Shown piece after piece: positions 8,241-17,232 of a stretch of DNA of 17,624 bases. Source of the DNA: JBFHER01 sp041584055 (GTDB lineage: Bacteria > Bacteroidota > Bacteroidia > Bacteroidales > UBA5342). A program made the position numbers and the translations under genes. Position 1 is the stretch's first letter. Each line of letters begins with the position of its first letter. The notes beneath the pieces are model-generated. The model searched no databases. It had not been told where the DNA came from and saw only the letters and a list, made by a program, of their open reading frames with translations. The stretch spans positions 1 through 17,624 of the forward strand of contig JBFHER010000055.1 of NCBI GenBank assembly GCA_041584055.1. The letters are read 5' to 3'.

Positions 8241-8269
8241 AAGGAGGCTCTATAAGGGCCTCTTTTTTT
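8241..8269 (+). terminator. Intrinsic terminator of the enzyme operon
   Basis: A 10-bp stem (8241-8250 with 8256-8265) contains GAGGC/GCCTC plus an inner C-G pair and outer A-T pairs, with two G-U pairs, a five-base loop TATAA, and an unbroken run of seven T (8263-8269). It lies 168 bases after the GH92-like stop codon and separates that operon from susC. Confidence 0.85.
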
Positions 8270-8279
8270 GTTCCTGTAA

Positions 8280-8350
8280 ATTGCATTGGGCACCTGTAGT
8301 TTATTCCTTTTTTAGAGTCAGGTGATTGCAGGCACTTTGAGCAATGCAAT
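8280..8350. repeat. Nested inverted repeat upstream of susC
   Basis: The outer arms ATTGCATTG (8280-8288) and CAATGCAAT (8342-8350) are perfect reverse complements. Inside them CACCTG (8291-8296) pairs with CAGGTG (8319-8324). The two stems would stack on the left with a 2-base gap and leave a 17-base bulge on the right. It may be an RNA structure or a regulator site; the role is unknown. Confidence 0.45.
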
Positions 8351-8441
8351 ATATATACTGTCCCCCCAGATCTGATGAATATCCTGAATTTTTGGTGGCT
8401 CTCCATTCTGAAACCATGTTATCGGTCATAAATATTAATCC

Positions 8442-8489
8442 ATATGAACCCATTATTTTGGGAGATAATTACATGTAATGGGTTGATAT
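8442..8489. repeat. 14-bp-arm inverted repeat upstream of susC
   Basis: ATATGAACCCATTA (8442-8455) and TAATGGGTTGATAT (8476-8489) are reverse complements at 13 of 14 positions, around a 20-base spacer. The centre lies about 150 bases before the susC start. It has no T-run and so is not a terminator. It could be a two-site operator or a leader-RNA hairpin. Confidence 0.55.
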
Positions 8490-8618
8490 TTCCATGTGCT
8501 ACGGGGGGCATTAACGTATATTTACATATCGATTTTTAGTAAGAAATGCATGCATCTTTCAATTGGAAACAGGCCTGCAAATTTTTATTGATGTGCAATC
8601 AAATAATGCTAATATTAT

Positions 8619-11600
8619 ATGGTAACGTATTTACTTAAAAAATCTGTAAAAAGCATCACTTCACTTTTTATAATTGTTTTGCTGATGCAACCTCATTTTG
8701 GGTTGGCAAATGATTCAAAACAAACTACGACTCAGGATAATACCACTTATCTGACAGGAATTGTATCGGATGAAAGTGGAATTCCGCTTCCTGGTGTTAC
8801 TGTTGTGGTTAAAGGAACCTCAACGGGCACAACAACTGATCTGGATGGGAAGTATTCCTTAAATGTGGCGATCCGACCAGGTACCGTTGTTTATTCCTTT
8901 ATAGGTATGACGAGCCAGGAAATCATCATTTCAGAAGAAACAACGGTGAATGTTGTGCTGGTAGAAGCAGATATTCAAATTAAAGAACTGGTTGTAACAG
9001 CTTTGGGAATGAAACGTGAAAAAAAATCTCTTGGGTATTCCGTTCAGGAAGTTTCGGGAGATTTGATCAAAGAGTCTAAAGAGTTAAACGTAATAAATGC
9101 ATTGTCTGGGAAAGTGGCAGGTGTTAACATCACCCAGGGGGGTGGTGGCGTTGGAGGAGGCGGTGCCCGAATTGTTATTCGTGGCGAAACATCCATGTCA
9201 GGGAATAATACTCCTTTGTACATCATTGATGGGATTCCAGGCAGTTCAAATGATGTGGCTTCTGATGACATTGCAACGATTACCGTATTAAAAGGTCCTT
9301 CGGCATCGGCATTGTATGGGTCAAGAGCGGCAGCTGGCGTCATTCTTATCACCACCAAAACGGGTAGATCCGGAAGCGGAGGAAGTGATAATTTAGGTGT
9401 AGAAATTAATTCAAATACAACCTTTCAGAATCCTTTTATTTTACCCGAGTACCAAAATGAATTTGGACAGGGCACAGGCGGCATATATCGGTATTACAAT
9501 GGCAATAATGGTGTTTGGCCTGATGGGAGCATTTCCAATGATGATTACGATGTAAACTGGGGGCCTAGGTTTGACGGCGAACTGCGTGAACAGTTTAACG
9601 GAAATGAGCCATGGGTAGCTTACCCTGATAACGTGAAGGACTTTTATCAGACAGGCTTAATTTTAAACAACAACGTGTCGGTTGCAAAGGCCGGAGAAAA
9701 CGGCAATTTCAGGGTTTCATACACAAATGTGAAACAAAAAGGTATTGTTCCGAATAACGACTATAATTTAAATCGCATAGACCTTGGAGGAGGGTGGAAT
9801 TTGAATGAGAATATAAGCGTTAGCTCGAATATAAAGTATTACAAAAGTGGCAATGGCAACAACCGAAGTACGGATGTAAGAATGTATCCAAGAAACATCG
9901 ACATTGCCGCTTTGAAAGAATACTGGGTTCCCGGATTGGAAGGAATTCAACAAATGAAATGGAGATCAGGAACGAATAATCCTTATTTTGATCTTTATGA
10001 AAACTTAAATAAAAACGATGACTCTCGCTTAATCGGGAATGTATCAACAAACATCAAAATAAATAAAAATTTCTCATTTCTGGGAAGGGCGGGTCTTTCC
10101 AACACATTTTCTGCAGACTTTAATCAAACAGCATTTAGTTCCGTCGGTTCAAATAATCAGTATGGATCGTTTTATACCAGAACAAGTAATTCACGAGAGC
10201 TTAATACGGATTTCTTATTTACCTATCAAGCCGATATCACTGAGGTAATTAACGTAAAGGCTTCAGCAGGTGGAAATCACATGAGATCTTACAGTTCCAA
10301 TCTATCTTCTAATGTTGATCAGCTGCTTATTCCTGACGTTTATAACTTAGGCAATTATAGGGTTTATCCTACCACTTCCAATGCATACAGTAATAAGGAA
10401 TTAAATTCACTTTACGCCTTTGCAAATTTTGCATATAAAAATATGATTTATTTTGATGTTACTGCACGGAACGATTGGTCTTCAACTTTGCCTGAGAATA
10501 ACAATTCTTATTTCTATCCATCCTTTACATTAAGTGGATTAATAAACGAAATTATATCCTTACCGGATGCAATAAGCTTTTTTAAACTGCGGAGTAGTTG
10601 GGCACGGGTAGGTAACGATACAAGTCCATACAGTCTTCAAAATCAATTTTCCTGGGGCACAGGCGAGGGGGGCGTGGCAACAATCAGTCAGAGCAGTACG
10701 AAAGCCAATGCAGACCTGAAACCTGAACTAACCAGCGCATGGGAGATCGGAACTGATTTGCGGTTTTTTAATAACAGACTTGGCATTGATCTGGCTTATT
10801 ATAACTCCTTTACTACAAATCAAATTCTTAAAGTTGAAGTCTCACCAACAACAGGTTACAGTTATATCCTAAAAAATGCGGGAGAAATTAACAACTACGG
10901 AATGGAATTGATGTTAACATACAAGGTCGTTGAAAAGAAAGACTTCACCTTCGATTTAACGCTCAATTGGTCCAGAGACCGTTCTATTGTTGTGGAATAT
11001 GACCCGGACAGTCCTGATGCATTTCTGTCAAGAAGTGTTACCAATCATCTGTTTGTTGAAGACAGAACCGGAGAACGGAGGGGTGCCTTGTACGGAAAAG
11101 GGTACAAACGAGCGCCTAATGGTGAGATATTATTCACTAAGTCAGGTGATACGCAGCGGGGTGAGAAAATGTATTTGGGGAATTATAATCCTGATTGGAT
11201 GGGGGGCTTGATAACTGATTTCAGTTACAAAAATCTGTCCTTGTCAGCTCTGTTCGATTTACGTTGGGGAGGCGTGTTTTATTCAAGAACCAATTACGAA
11301 ATGAACATTAGCGGACTTTCCACCGAAACCTTACTGGGAGGGTACGATGCTGATGGGAATTATGTTCAACGTGAATACATTGTTCCGGATGGAATGATTG
11401 AAGAAGATGGTGAATATCGTAAACTCACCAGCCAAGACCTCATCGAATCAGGCTTGAGTACAGGAGGATTAACAGGACAACAATATTGGGAGAATATGAT
11501 GGATGCTGAGATTCCGGAAGCCGTTATTTACGATGCAAGTTATTTAAAGTTCAGAGAGTTGAAAATTGGGTATGAACTCCCAAAAAGATTGCTGTCAAAA

Positions 11601-11786
11601 TCCTTCATAGATCTTGCTAAGATTTCACTGGTTGTTCGGAACCTGGCCCTGTGGTCAAAAATTCCGAATGTAGATGCAGAAGTTTATAGCAGTTCAGAGC
11701 AGGCTGGGGCTATTCCCGGATATGATAAAACAGGAGGAGTTCCCTCAACAAGGAATATTTCAGTGAATGTTAACCTGAAATTTTAA
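8619..11786 (+). CDS. susC: SusC/RagA-type TonB-dependent outer-membrane transporter
   Basis: A 1055-residue outer-membrane channel that imports oligosaccharides using TonB energy, in complex with the SusD lipoprotein encoded next. Residues 1-30 are a signal peptide (cleavage after GLA). A carboxypeptidase-D-like domain covers about 44-125 (GIVSDESGIPLPGVTVVVKG, DLDGKYSL). The TonB-box region IKELVVTALGMKREKKSLGY follows, then a plug domain (about 135-255) with RIVIRGETSM, LYIIDGIPG and VLKGPSASALYGSRAAAGVI. The rest is the beta-barrel, ending in aromatic Phe (ISVNVNLKF). There is no N-terminal STN domain, so this is a plain SusC rather than one signalling through an anti-sigma factor. A glycine-rich run (QGGGGVGGGGAR) sits in the plug. 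It opens the second operon; susD starts 14 bases after its stop. The symbol is used for the family, not for starch specificity. Confidence 0.96.
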   Translation: MVTYLLKKSVKSITSLFIIVLLMQPHFGLANDSKQTTTQDNTTYLTGIVSDESGIPLPGVTVVVKGTSTGTTTDLDGKYSLNVAIRPGTVVYSFIGMTSQEIIISEETTVNVVLVEADIQIKELVVTALGMKREKKSLGYSVQEVSGDLIKESKELNVINALSGKVAGVNITQGGGGVGGGGARIVIRGETSMSGNNTPLYIIDGIPGSSNDVASDDIATITVLKGPSASALYGSRAAAGVILITTKTGRSGSGGSDNLGVEINSNTTFQNPFILPEYQNEFGQGTGGIYRYYNGNNGVWPDGSISNDDYDVNWGPRFDGELREQFNGNEPWVAYPDNVKDFYQTGLILNNNVSVAKAGENGNFRVSYTNVKQKGIVPNNDYNLNRIDLGGGWNLNENISVSSNIKYYKSGNGNNRSTDVRMYPRNIDIAALKEYWVPGLEGIQQMKWRSGTNNPYFDLYENLNKNDDSRLIGNVSTNIKINKNFSFLGRAGLSNTFSADFNQTAFSSVGSNNQYGSFYTRTSNSRELNTDFLFTYQADITEVINVKASAGGNHMRSYSSNLSSNVDQLLIPDVYNLGNYRVYPTTSNAYSNKELNSLYAFANFAYKNMIYFDVTARNDWSSTLPENNNSYFYPSFTLSGLINEIISLPDAISFFKLRSSWARVGNDTSPYSLQNQFSWGTGEGGVATISQSSTKANADLKPELTSAWEIGTDLRFFNNRLGIDLAYYNSFTTNQILKVEVSPTTGYSYILKNAGEINNYGMELMLTYKVVEKKDFTFDLTLNWSRDRSIVVEYDPDSPDAFLSRSVTNHLFVEDRTGERRGALYGKGYKRAPNGEILFTKSGDTQRGEKMYLGNYNPDWMGGLITDFSYKNLSLSALFDLRWGGVFYSRTNYEMNISGLSTETLLGGYDADGNYVQREYIVPDGMIEEDGEYRKLTSQDLIESGLSTGGLTGQQYWENMMDAEIPEAVIYDASYLKFRELKIGYELPKRLLSKSFIDLAKISLVVRNLALWSKIPNVDAEVYSSSEQAGAIPGYDKTGGVPSTRNISVNVNLKF

Positions 11787-11800
11787 CACTAAATTGATGC

Positions 11801-13591
11801 ATGATGAATAAGTTTTTTACAATTATATTGTCACTGTTATTGATCACAATTCTACCGGGTTGTGATACATGGGAGGATAACATTAACATCAATCCAAACA
11901 CGCCGAACGCTTTGCTGGAAGAGGACAATGAAAGTGATGTTGATCCCTCCGTTTTTATGATCCCTATGCTGCATTCAACTGTAAGTGGAATATCATACGT
12001 TAGCTGGAATGTGATGGCTGCTGTAAGTAGTTACCATGGGAAAACAAAAAGCTTAAGTCAGGGAAACCGGCATAAATCATGGCATGCCTTTGATGATTCT
12101 GATCTGTGGCCCTCTCTGTATGGCTCAATAAGATCGATAAAGAGTATGCGTACTGCCGCGCTTAATGCAAATAATCAACGCTATGTTGCTATTGCTGATA
12201 TTTGGGAATGTTACACAATGTCTATCATTACAAATTTATATGGCGATGTGCCTTATTTTGACCCAATTTCGGATGATCCACCACTCTTAAGTACCTATGA
12301 TAAGCAGTCTGATATCTATGCTGCTATTTTAACAAAGCTAAAGGAAGCCGGTTTGGTACTACAAAGTCAGGATTTACCCATTGACGCGTCCACAGATCTT
12401 ATTTTTGGAGGCGATATATTGAAATGGAAAAAATTCTCAAATTCTTTACGTCTGCGCCTGGCAATGTATATGAGCGATGTTGCAAGGAGTGAAGCAACTG
12501 CAATTATTCAGGAAATAATACAAAACCCGGAGCTGTATCCAATCATGTCGTCCAATGCAGACAACGCGCTATTTCATCACGACCAGGTAAATCGAACATC
12601 CATCTTTTATAGTCTAAGTAAAGCCAAAATTGAAGAGGCGCCATTTAGCAATGTTTTTATTGAGCGTTTGATATCGCTTAAAGACCCACGTTTGCCAGTC
12701 ATGGCGCGTCCGGTAAAAAATGTACATGCAGATGCGGATCAGTTTGTTATTCCGGGCAATCCCGGTCCTGTGAAGTATGCAGGGCATCTATTAGGAATAA
12801 CAACAGATAATGCCCACGCTTTACAATGGAATGGTGGTTTTGCTTTTGCATCAGCCCTTGGGGAATTTTTTAGGAAAGAAGATTTAAACGGAATTCCTTT
12901 ACAGGAATCTGCATCAACACCCTTTTTCCTCGCTTTTTACTGTGAGCAAGAGTTCTTCTTAGCCGAAGCGATTGAACGAGGGTTCATTGCCGGTGATGCG
13001 TTGAAGCATTACGAAAATGGAGTCAGGGCCTCCATCGATTTTTATGCTGCAATGTTTGATGATGAACTTTATACCGGCGCATTTGGAACGGAAGGTGTGG
13101 CCAGTATTGATGAATATTTGAATCAGACCTCGGTTGATTACGAGGGAGGACGTGATAAGTTAACCTTGATTGCAGAGCAAAAATGGATCAGCTCTTTTAT
13201 GTTGGGATTTGAACCTTATTTTGATCATCGCAGAACAATGCTACCGCCTTTGCCCATATCTTCAGGGGCTGAGAACTTTAGTCCGAATGGTAGTGGAACG
13301 AAGTTTCCAAGCCGGGCAGCATACTCAAACAGCGAAGTAGCAAATAACCCTCTCAACGTTCAATTGGCAAGAGATACAGGATTCGATGAACCCATATCAA
13401 CTGAAGCAAGTCGAAATACCGTACGTATGTGGATACTGACAGGTAAAGACCTACAAATGCCCATATTTCAGGAACCTGTTTATGCGAACGATTATCCGTT
13501 TATCTCATCGGTTGCCGGTTCTGGCTCATCATTTAAAACATGGTACACCACCCATTGGCACACGATTTACTGGTGGAATAACGAAAATTAA
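11801..13591 (+). CDS. susD: SusD/RagB-type surface glycan-binding lipoprotein (SusD-like_2)
   Basis: A 596-residue outer-membrane lipoprotein that forms the lid of the SusC channel and captures glycan. The signal ends LPGC (Cys21), followed by DTWED; acidic residues directly after Cys match the lipoprotein export signal for the Bacteroidota cell surface. Tetratricopeptide-like helical stretches are visible, with SLYGSIRSIKSMRTAALN, IADIWECYTMSIITNLYGDV (a hallmark of the SusD-like_2 group) and FFLAEAIERGFIAGDALKHY near residues 385-405. The C-terminal part (MLGFEPYFDHRRTMLPPLPI) is also typical. An alternative ATG at 11804 changes one residue only. Adjacent to susC, with the SGBP-like gene 9 bases downstream. 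The ligand cannot be predicted. Confidence 0.95.
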   Translation: MMNKFFTIILSLLLITILPGCDTWEDNININPNTPNALLEEDNESDVDPSVFMIPMLHSTVSGISYVSWNVMAAVSSYHGKTKSLSQGNRHKSWHAFDDSDLWPSLYGSIRSIKSMRTAALNANNQRYVAIADIWECYTMSIITNLYGDVPYFDPISDDPPLLSTYDKQSDIYAAILTKLKEAGLVLQSQDLPIDASTDLIFGGDILKWKKFSNSLRLRLAMYMSDVARSEATAIIQEIIQNPELYPIMSSNADNALFHHDQVNRTSIFYSLSKAKIEEAPFSNVFIERLISLKDPRLPVMARPVKNVHADADQFVIPGNPGPVKYAGHLLGITTDNAHALQWNGGFAFASALGEFFRKEDLNGIPLQESASTPFFLAFYCEQEFFLAEAIERGFIAGDALKHYENGVRASIDFYAAMFDDELYTGAFGTEGVASIDEYLNQTSVDYEGGRDKLTLIAEQKWISSFMLGFEPYFDHRRTMLPPLPISSGAENFSPNGSGTKFPSRAAYSNSEVANNPLNVQLARDTGFDEPISTEASRNTVRMWILTGKDLQMPIFQEPVYANDYPFISSVAGSGSSFKTWYTTHWHTIYWWNNEN

Positions 13592-13600
13592 GTCGAAAAA

Positions 13601-14629
13601 ATGAATAGGATGAAAAATAATAGATACAACGGGGGAGCAGTGCTCCTATTTGCAATCATGCTCATCGTAAGTTTGAACAGTTGCGAAAGCTTTGTTGAAG
13701 ATGGTTACCGTGTTGATTATGACATTTCCAACATGGAACTGAAGGTTGAAGTATTCTCTTCTGAGTTGGCTGAATTAGGTGATACCCTGACGTATTTGGC
13801 TACTGGTGACACGATTGTGTATGTGATCCAGGCAAATTCTCTTTATGATATCAAATCGTGTGTCGTTCAAAGCACAAATGATGGCGCTGCAGGTTCGGGT
13901 TTCGATGTGTCCGATTCAGACTTTGATGATCCTTTTGCAGATCATAGTTATGGTACAATGAAGAAGAACGTTAGATCGTTCCGGGTAAAATACAACTACA
14001 TTATGCCTAAAAATATCTCCAATTCAAGGATTACTTTTTCTGCTATTGATGCCGAGGGGAAGGCAACGTTACAAAGAACGGCAGTACTTGTGCCTTCAAT
14101 AAAGAAGTATTCCGGAATTAGCTTATATGCAAAGGATAATCTGAATAATGATGCATTTTCAACTTCAGATGGCGTTGTTTATGAGGATATTAAAACGAAT
14201 TATTCGATTTTTTCCGGTGTAAGTATTGATGTTCAGGAAAAGATAGATATGATATTTTTCTACAATACCCAATCACAAAAAGCAGTCATCGCATCTCCTG
14301 CAAGTTCAAGCGTTGCCCTGGAATTGGATATTGAAAATAATAACTTATTTAAAAAGCTTAACATTTCAACAGATGCATTTAATTCACTAACTGCATCATC
14401 GCTTTTTGAGATTACTCAAAACGACTCCATCTTCTATACAGGTAGTCCTGCAATCAGCGGAATAAAAGTGGGTGACATCATCGGTTTTATTACGGATCTT
14501 AACGGAATTGAACCTCTTAAAACAGGTATAATTAAAATAAATGCCTTGCACCCAACTTCAATCAGTCGCTACAAAGGAACGTCGTATGTAATGGAATTTG
14601 ATATTGTGACTCAAGTTAAAAATCAGTAA
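13601..14629 (+). CDS. SusE/SGBP-position surface lipoprotein of unknown fold
   Basis: A 342-residue lipoprotein; Cys28 follows LNS, and the next residues ESFVED again carry an acidic surface-export signal. The rest reads as beta-rich, probably two sandwich domains (about 40-160 and 165-340). The second contains GISLYAKDNL, a Ser/Asn-rich stretch, and KVGDIIGFITDLNGIEPLKT, a pattern I associate with uncharacterised Bacteroidota surface proteins. An acidic run lies at 101-114 (FDVSDSDFDDPFAD) and could bind calcium. I recognise no named family with confidence. Its position directly after susD is where SusE/SusF or other surface glycan-binding proteins usually sit, so glycan binding is the most likely role (inference). 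The start at 13601 has an alternative at 13610 (MKNNRYN). The next gene starts 2 bases after its stop. Confidence 0.8.
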   Translation: MNRMKNNRYNGGAVLLFAIMLIVSLNSCESFVEDGYRVDYDISNMELKVEVFSSELAELGDTLTYLATGDTIVYVIQANSLYDIKSCVVQSTNDGAAGSGFDVSDSDFDDPFADHSYGTMKKNVRSFRVKYNYIMPKNISNSRITFSAIDAEGKATLQRTAVLVPSIKKYSGISLYAKDNLNNDAFSTSDGVVYEDIKTNYSIFSGVSIDVQEKIDMIFFYNTQSQKAVIASPASSSVALELDIENNNLFKKLNISTDAFNSLTASSLFEITQNDSIFYTGSPAISGIKVGDIIGFITDLNGIEPLKTGIIKINALHPTSISRYKGTSYVMEFDIVTQVKNQ

Positions 14630-14631
14630 AC

Positions 14632-17202
14632 ATGAAAAGGATTCTTTTAAAAATATCACTTGCATTTTTCATCTCTTTATATGGGATATTCAATGTTTCT
14701 GCCTCAACGGGTTTTAAAATTGCAGAACAAGATTCATTGGCATTGCTTGCGTTTTATTGGGCCACAGATGGTCCAAACTGGATTTCCAATCAGCCTGGAT
14801 TTGATACAACATCTCTAACCTCAGAGTGGCAGGAACGATATAAGCTGAATTTTGGTAAATGGCTTGATGGGCCCGTGGAGAACTGGTACGGGATTAAACT
14901 TGAATTACAAGCCATTAATAATTCAACTGATTCGGTTTACCGGGTGACCGAACTTCAACCGGTTATAGGACGTCGTGCCGAAGGGGAGAACTTATTAAAA
15001 GGTTTCATTCCTCGGGAGGTTGGCTATTTAACAGCACTTCAGGTCTTTCTTGTGAATGGGAATGTTGGTCTCGCGGGCTCTGAATTACCTGATGATATTT
15101 ATTTGCCTATGTTGGTGAATTTTGATGTGGAGGGATGCAGTTTCGGAGGTGAGATTACTGATGCTTTTAAAAATTGTATCAACAGTCAGCGCATAAATAT
15201 ACGTTATAATAATTTCGATTATATGCCGACCCTGGAGTTTCTGCCGGAAGAAGTGTTGCGAAGAGGTGCATTCATTGCATGGGTGTATAGTTGTCAGTTT
15301 TCTCCAGCTATTTTTGAAAAAACAATTGAACATTTTTATGCCATTGATCCAGAACCTGGCTATTTCTCCTTCGAGATGCGTGATAACAATAATGTGGGTG
15401 ATGAGGAAGAAGTGGTGGCTCCTTTGGGCACGAGTGTTGAGCTGATTTGTGATGATGCCGGTGAGAGATCCGAAGATATAAGCTATCAGTGGTTTAAAAA
15501 TGGCTTAAGCAGAATAGGCAAGACAAAATATAATTATGAGATTGCAAGTGTAAAGGCAAGCGACTATGGTGATTATAAGGTTAAAATTTCAAATGAATAC
15601 ACCAAAGGTTATGATCGAAATCCCAACTATGGGGAAATCTTCACAAAAGAAATTCATCTGGTGGAAACGCCTGTGGCCCCGGAAATTGTTTGGGCACGGT
15701 CCTCGTACAATGGACAGCAAATTCAACTTCGTTTTACCAAACAAATGGATCCCAATGTTAAGGGCTTCGATCATTTTGTAGTGAAATCAGGGGAGCGGAT
15801 CATTAACATCGTGCGCGCCGATACTTATGGTCGAATTAACAGAAATATAATACTTACGCTTTCCGATCCAATTAACCCAAATGAGGATGTATCCATAGCC
15901 TTGAATAATACAGGTTTGATAGATAAAAATGGCGGTGAGTTGCAGGTTTTTGAGGATTTGACTGTTGAGAATATGGTAAAATCAGTGCCAAAACTCCTGA
16001 AAGCAAGCACTACAAAAGATGGCGCATTTATAGATCTTGAGTTTGATGCGTTTATTGACCCAAATCTTTTAACAAACCTTGTTTTTCAGGTAAGCGGTAA
16101 TGTGACTTATGAGGTGTCTGAAATCACCCTTAAAAATGGCTTGATCGATAACAATATTTCTAAACAAATCCGCCTCAAGCTAATTAATGCAATTGATGAT
16201 GGAGATGAAGCTTTGACCTTTTCCTACATCAGCGGCTCTCTCGCCGGTCTTTACTCGGGAACGGTTGCTCCGTTTCAAAACGAGTCCATTGAGAACACAG
16301 TTATTTCAGAGAAAAAAGATGTTTTCCTTTCCTTCATTGATGGATCGGAACGTTTGAAAAATATACTGTTATCCGGATCGTGGACATCCGGTTTCATACA
16401 AATGTTTGACAATGGAACCAATGGTGATAAAGTTGCAGGTGATCATATCTGGAGTGTTTCATTGCCACTGGTTTATGATACCTATACCTGGGAGTTGATT
16501 TCAAGAACTGTTTATCAAAGTTCAGACACGGTGCGTTCGGTGGATCCTGAAACCGGTATTGAGACCTTAACCATTTATCCTATGACACTGTATGAGGATT
16601 CAGTTCTAAATGGTTCAAACCTTTTGCAATTTGAAACGCAAAAAAATCAGGTGCTCGGGGATACCCTCTTTGCCTTAAACAATCAAATGGTTGTTTTCAG
16701 ACTCACCCTGGATCATGCAGGGAGTGATGTATATCTAATGGGCATAGATGAGGACTGGGGAATCGGAAATGAAATGACATTTAATGGAACGTATTATTCA
16801 GATACGCTCTATAAATACTCTGTTGGCGACATCATTTCCTACAGCTTTAGAGAAGGTAATTATTGGGAGAATAAAACACCCCAAACCAGAGAGTACATTG
16901 TGAAGGATGGGAATAATATTGTGGAGCATCAGTTTGGTGTATTCACAGACATAAATCATACGAGAAACATGCACATTAGCATGTATTACAATCAGGCAAC
17001 ACATTACCTTATCATAAGCGGCAATGTGGGGCTATGTACGGTTCAGATTTATAGTTTGTCCGGACAAGAGGTATTGTCTACTATTCAAACGATAAGCCCG
17101 GAAACCCGGATTCAAGCGAATGGTTTACAAAAAGGATTGTATGTGGCACATGTTCGTTATGGGGCAGGTAAACTGATAAGAACTAAATTTTTGGTGAATT
17201 AA
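14632..17202 (+). CDS. T9SS-exported multidomain LRR/Ig/Swm-like surface protein
   Basis: An 856-residue secreted protein. Residues 1-24 are a Sec signal. Residues about 33-190 resemble a degenerate leucine-rich-repeat module: DSLALLAFYWATDGPNW, a GPVENWYGI turn, then GFIPREVGYLTALQVFLVNG. An Ig-like domain covers about 255-335 (C273, W287, DYGDY 311-315; the usual second Cys is absent). Two tandem Swm-like beta domains follow (about 345-445 and 450-550), each ending in a similar ENxV segment. Next come a domain with FDNGTNGDKVAGDHIWSV, like Bacteroidota choice-of-anchor domains, and a carbohydrate-binding-like sandwich (about 690-780, YLMGIDEDWGIGNEM, ISYSFREGNYWEN). Residues 785-856 form a T9SS type A sorting domain (VQIYSLSGQEV, GLQKGLYVAHV, KFLVN). 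No catalytic motif is seen. Place in the operon suggests surface glycan binding or adhesion. Confidence 0.85.
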   Translation: MKRILLKISLAFFISLYGIFNVSASTGFKIAEQDSLALLAFYWATDGPNWISNQPGFDTTSLTSEWQERYKLNFGKWLDGPVENWYGIKLELQAINNSTDSVYRVTELQPVIGRRAEGENLLKGFIPREVGYLTALQVFLVNGNVGLAGSELPDDIYLPMLVNFDVEGCSFGGEITDAFKNCINSQRINIRYNNFDYMPTLEFLPEEVLRRGAFIAWVYSCQFSPAIFEKTIEHFYAIDPEPGYFSFEMRDNNNVGDEEEVVAPLGTSVELICDDAGERSEDISYQWFKNGLSRIGKTKYNYEIASVKASDYGDYKVKISNEYTKGYDRNPNYGEIFTKEIHLVETPVAPEIVWARSSYNGQQIQLRFTKQMDPNVKGFDHFVVKSGERIINIVRADTYGRINRNIILTLSDPINPNEDVSIALNNTGLIDKNGGELQVFEDLTVENMVKSVPKLLKASTTKDGAFIDLEFDAFIDPNLLTNLVFQVSGNVTYEVSEITLKNGLIDNNISKQIRLKLINAIDDGDEALTFSYISGSLAGLYSGTVAPFQNESIENTVISEKKDVFLSFIDGSERLKNILLSGSWTSGFIQMFDNGTNGDKVAGDHIWSVSLPLVYDTYTWELISRTVYQSSDTVRSVDPETGIETLTIYPMTLYEDSVLNGSNLLQFETQKNQVLGDTLFALNNQMVVFRLTLDHAGSDVYLMGIDEDWGIGNEMTFNGTYYSDTLYKYSVGDIISYSFREGNYWENKTPQTREYIVKDGNNIVEHQFGVFTDINHTRNMHISMYYNQATHYLIISGNVGLCTVQIYSLSGQEVLSTIQTISPETRIQANGLQKGLYVAHVRYGAGKLIRTKFLVN

Positions 17203-17232
17203 ATTATAATCGTGAATCAATAAAAACATGTT

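Larger units (their letters stand above)
8074..8618. other. 545-bp structured intergenic region between the two operons
   Basis: No convincing gene is seen. It holds a short hairpin (CCTGC/GCAGG, 8105-8117), an intrinsic terminator (8241-8269), two large dyads (8280-8350 and 8442-8489), a C6 run (8362-8367) facing a G6 run (8503-8508), and a 10-bp palindrome ATGCATGCAT (8546-8555). No clean TAnnTTTG promoter was found upstream of susC, though one must exist if the terminator works. Confidence 0.6.

Noticed and set aside
8092..8325. 77-codon plus-strand open frame in the intergenic region
   Set aside because: It runs straight through the intrinsic terminator at 8241-8269, has a Cys/Phe/Arg-rich composition unlike its neighbours, and shows no family motif.
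8619..11786. SusC as part of a sigma/anti-sigma signalling system
   Set aside because: There is no STN domain between the signal peptide and the carboxypeptidase-like domain, and no FecR or ECF sigma gene in the window.
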